The notes: a model not told the origin generated them from the letters alone. A DNA stretch of 64,000 bases from Trebonia sp963774945 (GCA_963774945.1 CAVZHA010000005.1:648739-712738), one strand, 5' to 3'; counted from the first letter of the stretch, positions 38,717 to 49,197 are shown. Numbers and translations: made by a program.

Positions 38717-40183
38717 TCAACGCCCGCAGCACTTCTTGTATTTCTTGCCGCTGCCGCAGGGGCACGGATCGTTGCGCCCGACTTTTGCGCAGGGCCGGTG
38801 CGTCCGGCGGCGGCGGCGGCTTCCGGCTCCTCGTCGTCTTCCTCGTCGCGAACACCGGTTGCATACCGTTCAGACGCAGACGTTCGTCGAGCGCGAACTC
38901 CACCAGCTCGGTTTCTACGCACGTCAGCGGCGTGAGCGCATCGATCTTGCGCAGCATGCCCGCGCACCCGGCCGCGCGTCGTCTCCCCGGCATCGCGATC
39001 GCGTAGGCGAACAGCGCGTCTTCGCGCAGCTCGTCAAACGGCTCCTCGGCGATCGAAATATTGCGCGATCTTGTCGGCGTGACGCGTCAGCTGGAAATAT
39101 CCCGCGCCGCGCAACGCCTCGCGCAGCGTGGCGGATCGTCGTCGTCCAGATGCTCCGGGAAATATTTCGCGTAGGGCTCGTACAGCGAACGCCACATCGC
39201 TTCCAGCGCCTTGACCCGAGCCTTGCCGCCCTCTTCGTACAACGCTTCTAACCGCGCCGCGACGTCATCGCGATCGGCCGACGCCATACAGCCCGACCGC
39301 AGCGCCGCCGCGCTCGTCGATGGGTCGCGACGCAGTCGTTCATCACCGCGATCATCGCGTCGCGAATCGCGCGTCTTCGGTCACGTCGGCCAGCGATTCC
39401 CAAGCCTCGGCGCGCACCGCGGCTCGGGATCCGACTTGCGCCGCGTCTCCAACAACGCCGCTTCGCGATTTCGCGTTCAGCTCGTGCATTGAAGAAACTA
39501 TGCGCCGCTCCCGCGCGCACTTCGCGTCTTCGGATCCGAGCAGCTCCAGCCGTTCCGCCTCCGGCAACACGTCGAACGCCGGCAGCTCGACTCTCCGGAT
39601 ATTCGTCGAAAATGTCGAACGGCTTCGGGCTCGTACTGTCGCGGAGGCGCATCCAGCTGTTCCAGCGCGTGCCTGATCTCGCGCCGCAGTTCCGTCGTCT
39701 TCTTCCGGAATCTCGCGCGAGCATTTTCTCGAGCGCCGGCCTCGCCGCCGGATCGCCATACAGACCCAGCGCGAAAGGCGCCGTCGGCCGCATCGTACTC
39801 CAGCCGCTCGAGCAACAGTGCCAGAATGCGCGGATCGCGCACATGCAGTCCGGCGAGCAGGAAGGCGATGTCGGACGCCCTGCTCCTCGCCCAATTCTTC
39901 ATACAGCGCGATCAGCGGGCCGACCGCCTTGTTCGCCGAACGGCAGAATCGCCTCGACCAGCTCGTCGGGGACGTCGTTCGGATCGCGGCGGATCGTATC
40001 GATGTAAAATCGAGCGCCTCCGGACCGGCTTGGCGATGACGGAACAGGTCCACCAGCAGCGGGTCGAGTGTCCATGCGATGGTTCTCGCGCGGCGCGCGC
40101 GCAAACCGCACGACCGCTTCCGAGGCGTCGGCCGCATCGAGGATGGAACGAATCAGGCGGCGATCGACGCCCACGCGCCCCAT
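38717..40183 (-). CDS. SEC-C motif protein with HEAT-like repeats (heavily frameshifted)
   Basis: The C-terminus is unmistakable: [18 protein letters not shown], a SEC-C zinc-binding motif, stop at 38717. Upstream, pieces in alternating frames read [66 protein letters not shown] and [14 protein letters not shown], the helix-pair pattern of HEAT or DUF-type repeat proteins. At least eight indels prevent a clean translation. The start at 40183 is provisional. Function unknown; SEC-C modules often bind ribosome- or translocation-associated partners. Confidence 0.6.
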
Positions 40184-40250
40184 CGCCGCCTCTGCAGGAG
40201 TTCTTCTACGTGGCCGACACTGCGCTTACCTTGCCCAAGAAAGCTCTGGT

Positions 40251-40694
40251 TTAAGCTTCCCGGACGACGTGCACCGGAATTTCGACGATTCACTTCTGTG
40301 CAGCCGCACCGTGACCTTGAAATCGCCCAGCGTCTTGATCGGCTCGTCGAGATGCACCTTGCGGCGCTCGATGGTGTAGCCCAGCTTCTCGAGCGCCACC
40401 GCGATATCGGCGACGTGACCGATCCGAACAACTGATCGTTCTCGCCGGCCTTCTGCGAGATGGTGACTTCGACCCGCTCATCAGCTTGGCCGAGTCCGCC
40501 GCGTCGGCCTGAACCTTGGCTTCCTTGCGCAGGTGCGCCTGGCGTTCCTGCTCGACGATCTTCTTGTTCGATTCGTTCGCCGCCACCGCCATCCGCCGGG
40601 GCAGCAGGAAATTGCGCGCGTAGCCCGGCGCGACCTTCACCACGTCGCCGCGGTTGCCCAGTTTTTCGATATCTTCTCTGAGTATGACTTCCAT
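40251..40694 (-). CDS. rplI: 50S ribosomal protein L9 (frameshifted)
   Basis: The ATG at 40694 gives MEVILREDIEKLGNRGDVVK, then VAPGYARNFLLPRRMAVAAN and the long connecting helix (KKIVEQERQAHLRKEAKVQA), all diagnostic. The C-terminal domain is split by indels near 40,480, 40,415 and 40,290 but reads IAVALEKLGY, FKVTVRLH and IPVHVVREA at the stop. Normal length of about 147 residues. Directly downstream of rpsR, the usual rpsF-rpsR-rplI order. Confidence 0.93.
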
Positions 40695-40713
40695 GATGAT
40701 CTCCTGTTGGCTC

Positions 40714-41012
40714 TTAGAATCGTCGAGAACGGCATCAGCGCGATGTTGCGCGCCTGCTTGATCGCTTCCGCCAACCGCCGCTGATGCGGCGCGCACACGC
40801 CCGAAATCCGCCGCGGCGTGATCTTGCCGCGCTCGCGTCATGAAGGAGCTGAGCAGCCGCGACGTCTTTGTAATTGATGTCGTCGATCTGGTCCACACAG
40901 AACCGGCAGACTTTCTTGCGCCGGAAATATTGCTTCTTGCCGCCGAACGCCTTGTCGCCGCCGGTGGGACGCTGGATCCGCTGATCGGTCTTCCGCCTTT
41001 TGATTCCGCCAT
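40714..41012 (-). CDS. rpsR: 30S ribosomal protein S18 (frameshifted)
   Basis: The ATG at 41012 follows GGGGAGG. Blocks in two frames read KKVCRFCVDQIDDINYKDVA, then ITPRRISGVCAPHQRRLAEA and IKQARNIALMPF, the conserved S18 core including the Cys pair near the N-terminus and the RRI-x-G motif. Indels lie near 40,965, 40,835 and close to the end, so the stop (about 40714) is provisional. Confidence 0.9.
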
Positions 41013-41015
41013 GGC

Positions 41016-41040
41016 TTATTCCTCCCCTTTCGGCTCGCCG
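41016..41040 (-). CDS. rpsF: Last codons of 30S ribosomal protein S6
   Basis: Just upstream of rpsR the minus strand reads GEPKGEE followed by TAA (41016-41018), a typical charged S6 tail in the expected position. The rest of the gene is absent because the sequence switches at about 41,041 to an unrelated fragment. Confidence 0.4.
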
Positions 41041-41042
41041 GC

Positions 41043-41370
41043 ATGTCCTCAAACGACCGGACCATGTTCATCACGTTTAGCGCTTCGCCAAACCCGGTAT
41101 CGCTGTCGACCAGCACGGGAAGTTGTGATGCACGAGAAACCTGTCGCACGACAGCAGACAATTTCGATCGTGAGGAGTCGAGGTCCGACAGCCCCATGGA
41201 AGCGGACATTGCCGCCCGACAGGTACACGCTTCAAATTGCGCGGCCTTTGCTTGCAGCGCGCCGAGGCGGCAGCGGCTCCGGGAGTCGCAGGATGCCTGG
41301 ACGCTCCATAGTTTCGGAAACGTTCGTCGGCTGGAAGCGTGGGCAGTTCATCGGCCACGAGATAGGTCAT
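41043..41370 (-). CDS. PrpB-like methylisocitrate lyase, 5' part only, cut by the second join
   Basis: The minus strand reads MTYLVADELP-like start, then ERPGILRLP in one frame and AAMSASMGLSDLDSSR, RQVSRASQLPVLVDSDTGFG and EALNVMNMVRSFED in another. This is the isocitrate lyase/PEP-mutase fold, with the DxDTGFG metal-binding motif of PrpB-type lyases. After RSFED the sequence changes abruptly to the ribosomal-protein block, so about two thirds of the enzyme is missing. It follows prpF on the same strand, consistent with a 2-methylcitrate-type operon. Confidence 0.7.
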
Positions 41371-41399
41371 GTGTTTTTCACGGTTGTGTTTGTTTCCTG

Positions 41400-42558
41400 A
41401 TCATATCCCGTAATTGGTCGTCTATCGGGCTTCCGATAGACAACATTGCCTTCGAAAGGGCGGGGTGCGACGATAGACCGCTCTGTACTGGGCCTTTACC
41501 ATTCCCGCTGGCGAAATGGAGACTCGGCGTCACCGAGCGTGACGCCGGATGGATGTGCTATGGGGGGGTCCTTTCGAGCTATTCAATTCGGCTGGAATGC
41601 TCCCGGAATCCGGGACGCCACGGCAAGACAAATCGCTCCGGTGATCGGAACGGCTAGATGCGGCTGACCCACGGAGATCATCCGAACCCAGATGCCGGCA
41701 TTCCTAGGTGGCGAGTTCGCGTCCGGATATCGGTCCTGGCCGACCGTGGACCCGATACGATCGCCACCTTGGGAATCCCGGTCATCGTTTCGCCTGATCG
41801 ATATCCGGCGCAATCCCCATTTTGACCGACGCAGCGCAGCGTATGTCTTCCATGCGCTTCAGAAAAAGCGCATCGCGGTCGAGCGCGCCAGGCAACTCAT
41901 CGCCCATTTTTCCAGCACACTCGCGGCGACAAAAACACAGGGATTGGCGGCATCGAAATGACGCCTTCACGTTTCCGAGGCCCGGGATGTCGAGATCGTC
42001 CACGGGAGCTTCCGGTTGGCAACAGCTTTCCAGTCCGCGCACCGCCGGGCTCAAGAAATTCCAGCCGGATTGGGGCCGCTTTCCCGGCGACGCCGTCTAT
42101 TTCGATATCGCCGGAGGCGGCCAGTGCACCGCGCTCAACCGGGAAACGTGAGACGATGATCTTCGAGGTATTCGTGTTGTGAATACGAATTGCAGCTTCG
42201 CTGCTGCGGGGAGTAGCAATCTATCCTTCGTCGAGGGCGAAGGGCCCCACAGCCGAGGACATGTTGCCGCAATTGGCGCCATAATCGACGAAGCTGTCGC
42301 GGACTCGATCTGCGCGAAGGTGTAATCGATATCGGCGTCGGGTCGGGTGGAGCGGCGACGATGCAGATCTTCGATAAGGAGGAAATTCCACCGCCCATGC
42401 CGTCGAGTTGGCGGCCGTCTGGATCGGGCGAGCCGATCACTTGCAGGAAAATGGGGTCCCAGATCCCTGGGGTTCTCGGGCAGATCGTCCCTTCGGAACA
42501 TCACGGCCTTGTAGGTGCCGCCCCGCATGAATACCGCACGAAGTCGATCAATTGCCAT
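41400..42558 (-). CDS. PrpF-family isomerase (2-methylaconitate isomerase-like), frameshifted
   Basis: The ATG at 42558 follows AGAGGAAG. Blocks: LRAVFMRGGTYKAVMFRRDD, VIGSPDPDGRQLDGMGGGIS, RPDADIDYTFAQIE, NPVDDLDIPGLGNV-like VDDLDIPGLGNVKASF, AASVKMGIA and VRMISVGQPHLAVPITGAIC. This is the PrpF order, a diaminopimelate-epimerase-like fold that isomerises methylaconitate. About eight indels are present, and the C-terminal end is only approximately placed. Upstream of the PrpB-like fragment. Confidence 0.75.
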
Positions 42559-42907
42559 GTGCTTCCTCTTTTCCTTTTTCGGGGGGTCGGTCCTACGCCA
42601 CGGTACAGGATATGGCACTTTCGTTGCCTCCGCGATGCGGCCCAGGTGGCGGCGGCCTTGATGGAAAAAGCAAAGGCTGGCGACTTGTTTGCTAAAACGC
42701 CGGAGATTTACAAGCTCGACATTCTCGCGGACAAGCTTCCAAGATAAAGCTCTCGTTGCGTCATGACGCACGTCGGCAACGTGGTTCGACGCCGGCGGAT
42801 TTTCCTGGATGTTTAGTCCCAAAGGCCGTCGCGAATGGATTAGCTGCTCGACAGTACGAGAGCTGTCCAGTCCGCGAGGGATGCAACGCCGACCGCTTTG
42901 CGCCCGA
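42559..42907. other. Intergenic region with a short unidentified coding remnant
   Basis: On the plus strand about 42,640-42,747 reads a peptide with good codon character (AALMEKAKAGDLFAKTPEIY, then KLDILADKLPR and a stop), probably the C-terminus of a gene whose upstream part is lost or scrambled. I do not recognise the family. Nothing else is seen. Confidence 0.3.
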
Positions 42908-43592
42908 TTAACTGAGATTTCCACGCACCAGGGAAACGATCCTCTCATAGTCTTCACCGCCGTCCTCCGGCGGGATGCTTGCTGGTGGAACCGTCATCCC
43001 AGCCTGAACCGCCGATCGCGCGCCGATTTCCTCCAACCAGCGTCGTAAATTTGGATAACGATCGAGCGACAAGCGCGACCAACCGGCGGAGGCGACCCAG
43101 GGCCAGCACGCCATGTCGGCGATGGTATAACTCTCGCAGGCAATGTAACGTCTTTCGCCGAGCTGTTTTTCCATGACACTGTACAATCGATATGTCTCCC
43201 GTTCATAGCGGCCGATGACGCTCGGCAGCTTTTCCGGAAAAAGGTGGCGGAAGACGTTCAGTTGAGCTTGCATCGGTCCCAATCCGGCGGTCTGCCACAT
43301 CAGCCATTGCATCACGGCTACTGCGCGTTATTGGATCGGTCGGCAGGAAGCGACCAATCTTCTCCGCTAGGTAGATCTGGATGGCACTCGACTCCCAGAC
43401 GGTAAGATCGCCAGCGTCATGGTCGATGATGACCGGAATCCGTCCGTTCGGGTTCATCGCCAAGAACGGTGGCTGTTTGTGTTCTCGCGCTATCAAGTCC
43501 GGGAAAAATGGCTTGTAGGGCAGTCCACACTCCTCGAGCATAATCGTTACCTTGTAACCGGCCGGCGAGATGCCGGTATAGAGACTGATCAA
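42908..43592 (-). CDS. Glutathione S-transferase family protein (one frameshift)
   Basis: The thioredoxin-like N-terminal domain reads LISLYTGISPAGYKVTIMLE, MNPNGRIPVIID and the ESSAIQIYLAEKIG motif that binds the glutathione gamma-glutamyl group. The C-terminal helical domain reads MMQWLMWQTAGLGPMQAQLN and YTIADMACWPWVASAG. An indel near 43,320 joins the two frames. The TTG at 43592 follows AGGAGAG and is the proposed start. N-P-N-G-(R/K)-I-P and QMAGLGPM-like motifs place it with the YfcG/Nu-like disulfide oxidoreductase GSTs. Confidence 0.85.
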
Positions 43593-43737
43593 TGTACTCT
43601 CCTCACTGCTAGTCGTCCGGATTCCACCTTCAGCCAATGCGGTCGCAAAGCTCCGCCATCAAGCTGTTGAAGGCGAATGGTCCCCGGCCGAACGTCGGAG
43701 GATGAGCCTTGGCGTTCGGCCGGGCTGCAGGGTCGCT

Positions 43738-44722
43738 TCAGGCGGACGGGCCGGAAAGACCGGTCTTCTGCACCGGACCGCGATCGAGATAGGGGGTCTT
43801 GTCGCGGGTCTTCAGCGCCCAGTCCGCGATCTCGTCCTTGCGAGCGAACCAGACGCCCGGCTTGCTCTTCGCGTAGGTGAAGAAACGGTCGAGGACGCGC
43901 ACACGATTGGCGTGACCCGAGATGCGATCATGGAGCGCCATCACCATCATCCGGCGGCGGGTGGCCCCTTCCTCGTAGAGCTGATCGAACTCGTCCTTGA
44001 GCGCCTGCTCGTAGGCGGCCGGGTTGTAGCCTTCGAACGGGTAGGACACGATGTCGTTCATGTGGAAGGTGTAGGGCACGGTGACGAAGTCGCCGCCCTT
44101 GACCGGCAGGATGAACGGCTCGATCCATGCTGGCTTCGTCCAGATAGTAGGTGAAGCCGAGTTCCTTGAGGATGTCGAGCGTGTGCGGGCTGTTGCGCAC
44201 CCAGTAGGCGCTCCAGCCCTTCGGCGTCTGACCGGTGGCGCGCTCGATGCTCTTCATGTTGTCGATGATGAACTGGCGCTCGTCGGCCGGGCTCAGATCG
44301 TAGCTCGCCGACCAGGTGCGGCCGTGGGCGGCGGCCTCGTGTCCGCGGCGCACCACTTCCTTGGCGAGCGCCGGATCCTTGTCGACGGCCTGGCCGATCA
44401 TGAAGGCGGTGACCTTGATGTCGTGCTTGTCGAACAGGTTGAGCAGACGCGGCGTGCCCTCGTAGATGCCGTACTGGAAGACGCCGTTGGTCGGCATGTC
44501 CGGCAGGCCGTTCCTGATCGGCTCCGGGATGACGCCGGGCGCACCGGAGATGGGCTGACCGCCGCCTTCGTACATCAGGGACATGCTGATCGCGAGGCGA
44601 GCGCCATTCGGCCAGAACGAAGTATTGTCGGTCATGATTGCTTCCTTTCCTTCGGCTAATCCATTGAGGGTCATTGCAGCGGCAGTAGCGCCAGCGGCGG
44701 TCAAAAATTCACGGCGGTTCAT
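43738..44722 (-). CDS. Polysaccharide deacetylase-family protein with Tat-like leader (one frameshift)
   Basis: Begins MNRREFLTAAGATAAAMTLN, a twin-arginine-like leader. The NodB-type domain reads RLAISMSLMYEGGGQPISGA, DIKVTAFMIGQAVDKDPALA, VVRRGHEAAAHGRTWSASYD and RMMVMALHDRISGHANRVRV. The H-E-A-A-A-H-G and ALHDR motifs are the metal-site histidines of the PuuE/allantoinase-like branch, so a small cyclic amide is as likely a substrate as a polysaccharide. One indel near 44,128 shifts the frame. About 327 residues. Confidence 0.82.
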
Positions 44723-44774
44723 GGTTGGCCTCCAAGCCGGGAAGTCGAGAGAGAGCTGGCGCGGCGCCAGGTGA

Positions 44775-45467
44775 TTACGCGTGCAGATCGCCGAGGCCCA
44801 CGGTGGCCTTGATGAAGCCGGTGAACTGCTTCTCCTGCGGAAAAGGCTCGGGGATCGACAGGCCTTTCGCCACGGCCGGACGGACCGACACGCGCTCCCA
44901 CCAAGCGTTGAGCTTTGGCTTGTCCGAGAGCGTTAGCATTTGACCGAACGGAGTGACGAAGGCCACCCTGATCCAGGGAAGCATAGCGATGTCGGCGATG
45001 GTGAACTCGTCGCCGATAAAGTACGTCTGGCCTTGGAGGCGCGCTTCAAGGACCGCCAGGATCCGGTTCACTTCCTTGACGTAGCGTCCGGTCACCGGCG
45101 GAAATTCGTTCTTCCAGGCGCCGGCGAAGACCATGAGCTGACCGAACATCGGCCCGAGCGACGACGCCTGGAACATCATCGCTTCAACGAGCTTGGCGCG
45201 GAGCTTGTCTTCCTTTGGAAGAAGCTTGCCGGTCTTCTCCGCGAGGTAGATCAGAATGGCGTTCGATTCGGTGAGGACGAAGCCGTCGTCCACCAGGACG
45301 GGGATCTTGTTGTTGGGATTTAGTTTGGTGAACTCCGGTGTCTTCTGCTCGCCGCCGAGGTAAACCCGGTGGACGTTGTAAGGCAGCCCGAGTTCTTCGA
45401 GGCAGATCGAAATCTTAAGGCCGTTCGGCGTCGCGTCGGTGTAAAGATCAAGCACCGTAGTCTCCAT
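44775..45467 (-). CDS. Glutathione S-transferase family protein
   Basis: 230 residues from METTVLDLYTDATPNGLKIS. Thioredoxin-like part: ICLEELGLPYNVHRVYLGGE, LNPNNKIPVLVDDGFVLTES and NAILIYLAEKTGKLLP. Helical part: FQASSLGPMFGQLMVFAGAW and FIGDEFTIADIAMLPWIRVA. It resembles the 42908-43592 GST but is not a recent copy. The reading frame is open upstream into the old-yellow-enzyme gene with no stop, and the ATG at 45467 lacks a clear ribosome-binding site, so a fusion protein is possible. Confidence 0.85.
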   Translation of the reverse strand: METTVLDLYTDATPNGLKISICLEELGLPYNVHRVYLGGEQKTPEFTKLNPNNKIPVLVDDGFVLTESNAILIYLAEKTGKLLPKEDKLRAKLVEAMMFQASSLGPMFGQLMVFAGAWKNEFPPVTGRYVKEVNRILAVLEARLQGQTYFIGDEFTIADIAMLPWIRVAFVTPFGQMLTLSDKPKLNAWWERVSVRPAVAKGLSIPEPFPQEKQFTGFIKATVGLGDLHA

Positions 45468-46572
45468 CTGGGGGTTAGAATTCGTCGTCAGGCGGGCTGA
45501 GGCGTAGTCGACGTATCCTTCCGAGCCACCTTGGTAGAAGGTCTCGGCGACAGGCGGGGTCAGCGGCAGATCGCGTTTGAAGCGCCGCACTAAGTCCGGA
45601 TTGCTGATGAACGGCTTTGCGAAGGAGACCAGGTCTGCTCCGCCGCGCTCAATCAGGCTCGTCGCGGAGGTCTTGTCGTAGCCGAAATTGGCGATGACGG
45701 GCCCGTCGAAGCGCGAGCGGTAGTAGCCCACAGTGTCCTGCAGCGCCTCGACAGGGGTTCCGCCGGAGATCGCCCGATGCGCGCAGGACCTGCAGATGCG
45801 ACAGCGGGAGCCGATTGAGTTTGGCGACGAGATAGTCGTAGGTCTCGACGGTCGCATCGGTGGGGCGGAATCCGCCCTGGTTCATGGCGGGACTGATCTT
45901 CACGCCGACTCGCCCTGGGCCCCAAACCCCGATCAACTCGTTCAAGACGTCGAGCACGATCCGGCAGCGGTTCTCGGGCGAGCCGCCGAAGGCGTCTTCG
46001 CGAATATTCAATTCGCTGTTTAGGAATTGCGGCAGCAGGTAGGTCGTCGCGCAGTGAAGCTCAACGCCGTCGAAACCGGCTTCCTGCGCCTTTCGCGCGG
46101 CGGATCGATAGTCGCCGACGGTCTGGAGAATGTCGGCAAGCGTCATGGCACGGGGCGTCACCGTGTCCTTGAAGCCGGTCGGCGTAAAGGCCCGGAGCCC
46201 CGGATTGACGGCGGACGGCGCGAGCGGCAGTTCGCCGTTGAAAAAGTCCGGGTGCGAGATTGCGCCCGAATGCGCAAGCTGCGCGAAGATAACACCGCCT
46301 TCGGCGTGGACGGCATCTGTGACACGGCGCCAACCATCGGCTTGAGCGTCGGTGAACAGGCCGGGGACGTTAATGAAGCCAATCGCGTCCCGGTTCACCC
46401 ACGTGCCTTCGGTCAGGATCAAGCCCGCGCCGGCCCGCTGCCGGTAGTATTGGACTTGCAACTCGTTTGGGACATGTCCGGGGTTAGTCGTTCTGCCCCG
46501 CGTCATCGATGCCATGACGATGCGGTTTTTGAGCTCGATTTGGCCAAGCTTATAGGGAGCAAAGAGGGCCAC
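45468..46572 (-). CDS. Old yellow enzyme family flavin oxidoreductase (one frameshift, no stop before the GST)
   Basis: FMN-dependent TIM-barrel ene-reductase (NemA/alkene reductase type). MALFAPYKLGQIELKNRIVM opens the barrel. RAGAGLILTEGTWVNRDAIG, GGVIFAQLAHSGAISHPDFF, GFDGVELHCATTYLLPQFLN, RCRIVLDVLNELIGVWGPGR and, after an indel near 45,770, FDGPVIANFGYDKTSATSLI, DLVSFAKPFISNPDLVRRFK and FYQGGSEGYVDY follow. The proton donor region is present as HCATTYLLPQF, with C where most have H-x-x-N-G, and should be checked. The frame continues past VDYAS into the GST. It is divergent from a LysR gene, the usual control arrangement. Confidence 0.85.
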
Positions 46573-46664
46573 GATATACCTGCCTTTCTCGGTCGGCCCT
46601 AATTTGGCTTATACGAAAATTAGCGGTAGTCTGAAAAAATGACTTTCTTAAATACGGTTTCTGT

Positions 46665-47583
46665 ATGAATGATCGCTTCACCTCGATGCAGCTTTTTGTG
46701 CGGGTCGCGCGTAGCGGCAGTTTTTCCGTGGCAGCGCGCGAGATGAGGATGACGCAGCCAACGGCCTCCAGAATCGTGGCGGCGCTGGAGAAGCAGGTCG
46801 GCGTCGCGCTTCTGCTGCGCAGCACGCGGGCTGTCACACTCACGGAGGCTGGTGCGGACTATCTGGCCCGATGCGAAGCGATTCTGGCGGCGCTCGACGA
46901 AGCGGATCATGCGGCGCGGGGCACCGGCGAACTGCGCGGCACGTTGAGGGTGGCGATGTCTCCGGTGTTCGCCTCTCGCACGGTCATGCCCAGGCTTGCC
47001 AAGTTCGCGGATCAGCATCCGAAGCTGCGCATCGAGTTTGCGCTGGATGATGCTCGCCACGATCTCATCGGCGATTTAGTCGACGTGGCCGTCCGTATAG
47101 GGACGCTGGACGACAGCACCGCCGTGGCGCGCAAGATCGGCACCGTTCACCGGGTTCTCGTCGCTGCCCCGTCTTACCTCGCGCGAGCTGGCACTCCGTC
47201 TGTACCGTCTGAGCTCGCCAAGCACACACTTATCGTGGGACCGGCGAGCAGAACTTCCGAGGCTTGGTCGTTCCGGAAGAACGGAAAGGCGACGTCCATC
47301 CGCGTTCAAGGGCGCTTCGTCATTAACGCCACCGAGGCGGCGGCCGCGGCCGCAGTCGCGCGGCCTGGGAATTTATTCGACCGGCCAACGGAGCGTTCAG
47401 GCAGAGCTGCAATCCCGCATGCTCGTCAGGGTCTTGCCAGATTGGGAAATTGGCGCGTCCGATATCAACGTGATCTTGCCGGCGGGTCGCGCCGCTAAGG
47501 CGTCGGCACGCGCTTTCGCCGAGTTCGTCGCGGCCCAGGTTCGTGAAATCGAAAGGGACTTCCCTTGGGAAGGGCCAGCCTGA
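46665..47583 (+). CDS. LysR-family transcriptional regulator (one frameshift)
   Basis: The ATG at 46665 reads MNDRFTSMQLFVRVARSGSF, the winged HTH (AAREMRMTQPTASRIVAALE) and the effector domain (GTLRVAMSPVFASRTVMPRL, DLVDVAVRIGTLDDSTAVAR). An indel near 47,375 shifts the frame; the corrected end reads RMLVRVLPDWEIGASDINVI, then LPAGRAAKASARAFAEFVA and stops at 47583. CrgA/DmlR-like subgroup. It is divergent from the old-yellow-enzyme gene with 92 bases between starts, so that gene (with the GST) is its likely target. Confidence 0.88.
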
Positions 47584-47753
47584 GCCAAGGCGGTCGGTGC
47601 CCATATTGGCCGCGATTCCACGCGCGATCACGCTTGCCGTTCGAATGATAAGAAGCCTTCGACAGCGTCCTCTGGTAGGCGAGATCGGCACGGCGCCCTC
47701 GTGGAACGGATCTGCTATCGTCTCGTTGAGAGCGGTCAACACCGGAGGAATCA

Positions 47754-48692
47754 ATGAAGATCGGAATTGTTGGAACCGGCAGTGTCGGCAACGCATCCGC
47801 GATGGCCGCGGCAGTTCGCGGCAGCGCGCGCGAGATCGTTCTGGTCAATCGTACGCGAAAGACCGCCGAGGCAGTCGCGACCGACATTCGATATGGCGTG
47901 CCGGTGGCCAGTAAGGTGGACCTCATCGACGGCGACTACGCGGATCTTGCAGGCGCTCAAGTCGTGTTGGTCACATCGGGCGTGAACGAAAAGACTGGCG
48001 GCGCCACCGACCGCAATGATCCGCAAGGCCGTCTCAGGTTGCTCGGCAAGAACGCCGAAATTTATCGCGACATCGTGCCGAAGATCGTGGACGCTGCGCC
48101 CGCAGGCCGTGCTGCTCGCGTCACCGATCCGCCGGACCCGCTGGCGGATATCGCACGCGAGACGAGACCCGGCGCCACAGTGTTGAGTGCGGGCACTTAC
48201 CTGGACAGCCAACGTTTTCGTGTTCATCTGGGCAAATATTTCGACGTCGATCCCGCGCATGTCGAGGCGCAGGTGATCGGAGATCACGGCACGGCGCAGG
48301 TCTTTCTTTGGTCATCGGCGCGCATCGGCGGTGTGCCGATCACGACACTTCTCAAGACACGCGGCGAGAACCTCAAGATCTCCGAGAGAGGGTGGAGAAA
48401 GAGGTTCGCTACGCCAACATCACCATCATCGAAGGTCACGATGCCAGTCAGTATGGCATCGGAATCGTATCAGTCCGGATCGCCGAGATGGTGCTTAAGG
48501 ATGAGCGCGCCGTCATTCCGATCGGAAGCTTTCACAAGAAGCTTCGGCGTGACGCTGTCCTTGCCGAGCGTGGTCGGCCGTGGCGGCGTCATCGATGTTC
48601 TGGAACCGGAACTTTCGGACGAGGAGCAGGCCGGTCTGGTGAAGAGCGCCAAAATCCTCAAAGCCGCGCTCGAGAGAGTTCGCGATCAATGA
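47754..48692 (+). CDS. L-lactate/malate dehydrogenase family protein (frameshifted)
   Basis: The Rossmann start MKIGIVGTGSVGNASAMAAA has the G-x-G-x-x-G dinucleotide motif. VVLVTSGVNEKTGGATDRND is the mobile active-site loop, VTDPPDPLADIARE follows a local double indel, and GDHGTAQVFLWSSARIGGVP carries the catalytic His (V-I-G-D-H-G-T). A further indel pair near 48,385 and 48,545 brackets RYANITIIEGHDASQYGIG. Ends GLVKSAKILKAALERVRDQ. About 310 residues, cytosolic, NAD-dependent. The Q-G-R loop points to lactate as much as malate. Confidence 0.85.
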   Translation: MKIGIVGTGSVGNASAMAAAVRGSAREIVLVNRTRKTAEAVATDIRYGVPVASKVDLIDGDYADLAGAQVVLVTSGVNEKTGGATDRNDPQGRLRLLGKNAEIYRDIVPKIVDAAPAGRAARVTDPPDPLADIARETRPGATVLSAGTYLDSQRFRVHLGKYFDVDPAHVEAQVIGDHGTAQVFLWSSARIGGVPITTLLKTRGENLKISERGWRKRFATPTSPSSKVTMPVSMASESYQSGSPRWCLRMSAPSFRSEAFTRSFGVTLSLPSVVGRGGVIDVLEPELSDEEQAGLVKSAKILKAALERVRDQ

Positions 48693-49197
48693 TCTCTCTC
48701 GACGGGAAGGATACATTGGCGCGGGGATAGTGTGGTTTGTTGTTTGGGGAATTTTCTGCAGCGATTGGCTCCACGTTCTGGCCAGACTATGGTTCTGCAC
48801 TCCGGCTTGCCGATCTCGCCAGATCATCCGATCACCATTCCAACAGGCTATGCTGCGTTTCCAACACCACCCCTCACGACACGCCCTGTGTCGGTCCTCA
48901 GCGAGCGCTTGGATCCACGCGGGTCGGACTTCTCATCGTAGTATTTCAGAGGCACTACCATCGGCGCCCGACTAGGACTTTTCCCTTCATTGGATTTCGG
49001 CAGTTTCTTTTTGAGCAGGTCGCGTGCGGCACAAAGCTCGTCGATCTTGTTGAGCATTCTCTCCAAGAGGACCCAGCACTGGGCGAGTTCTCGTCCCTTC
49101 ATCCTCGCGTGCTAAGCCGCAGAAAATGTACGACCCACGCCGACGTCGCGCCTTAACGAATTGTTAGCTTGTCGATGAACATTTTAAAGGCTCCTCC
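48693..49197. other. 505-bp region without a recognised gene
   Basis: A minus-strand open frame at 48848-49102 (ELAQCWVLLERMLNKIDELC) has coiled-coil character and could be a small regulatory protein, but the evidence is weak. No tRNA, repeat or strong hairpin is seen. Confidence 0.3.
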
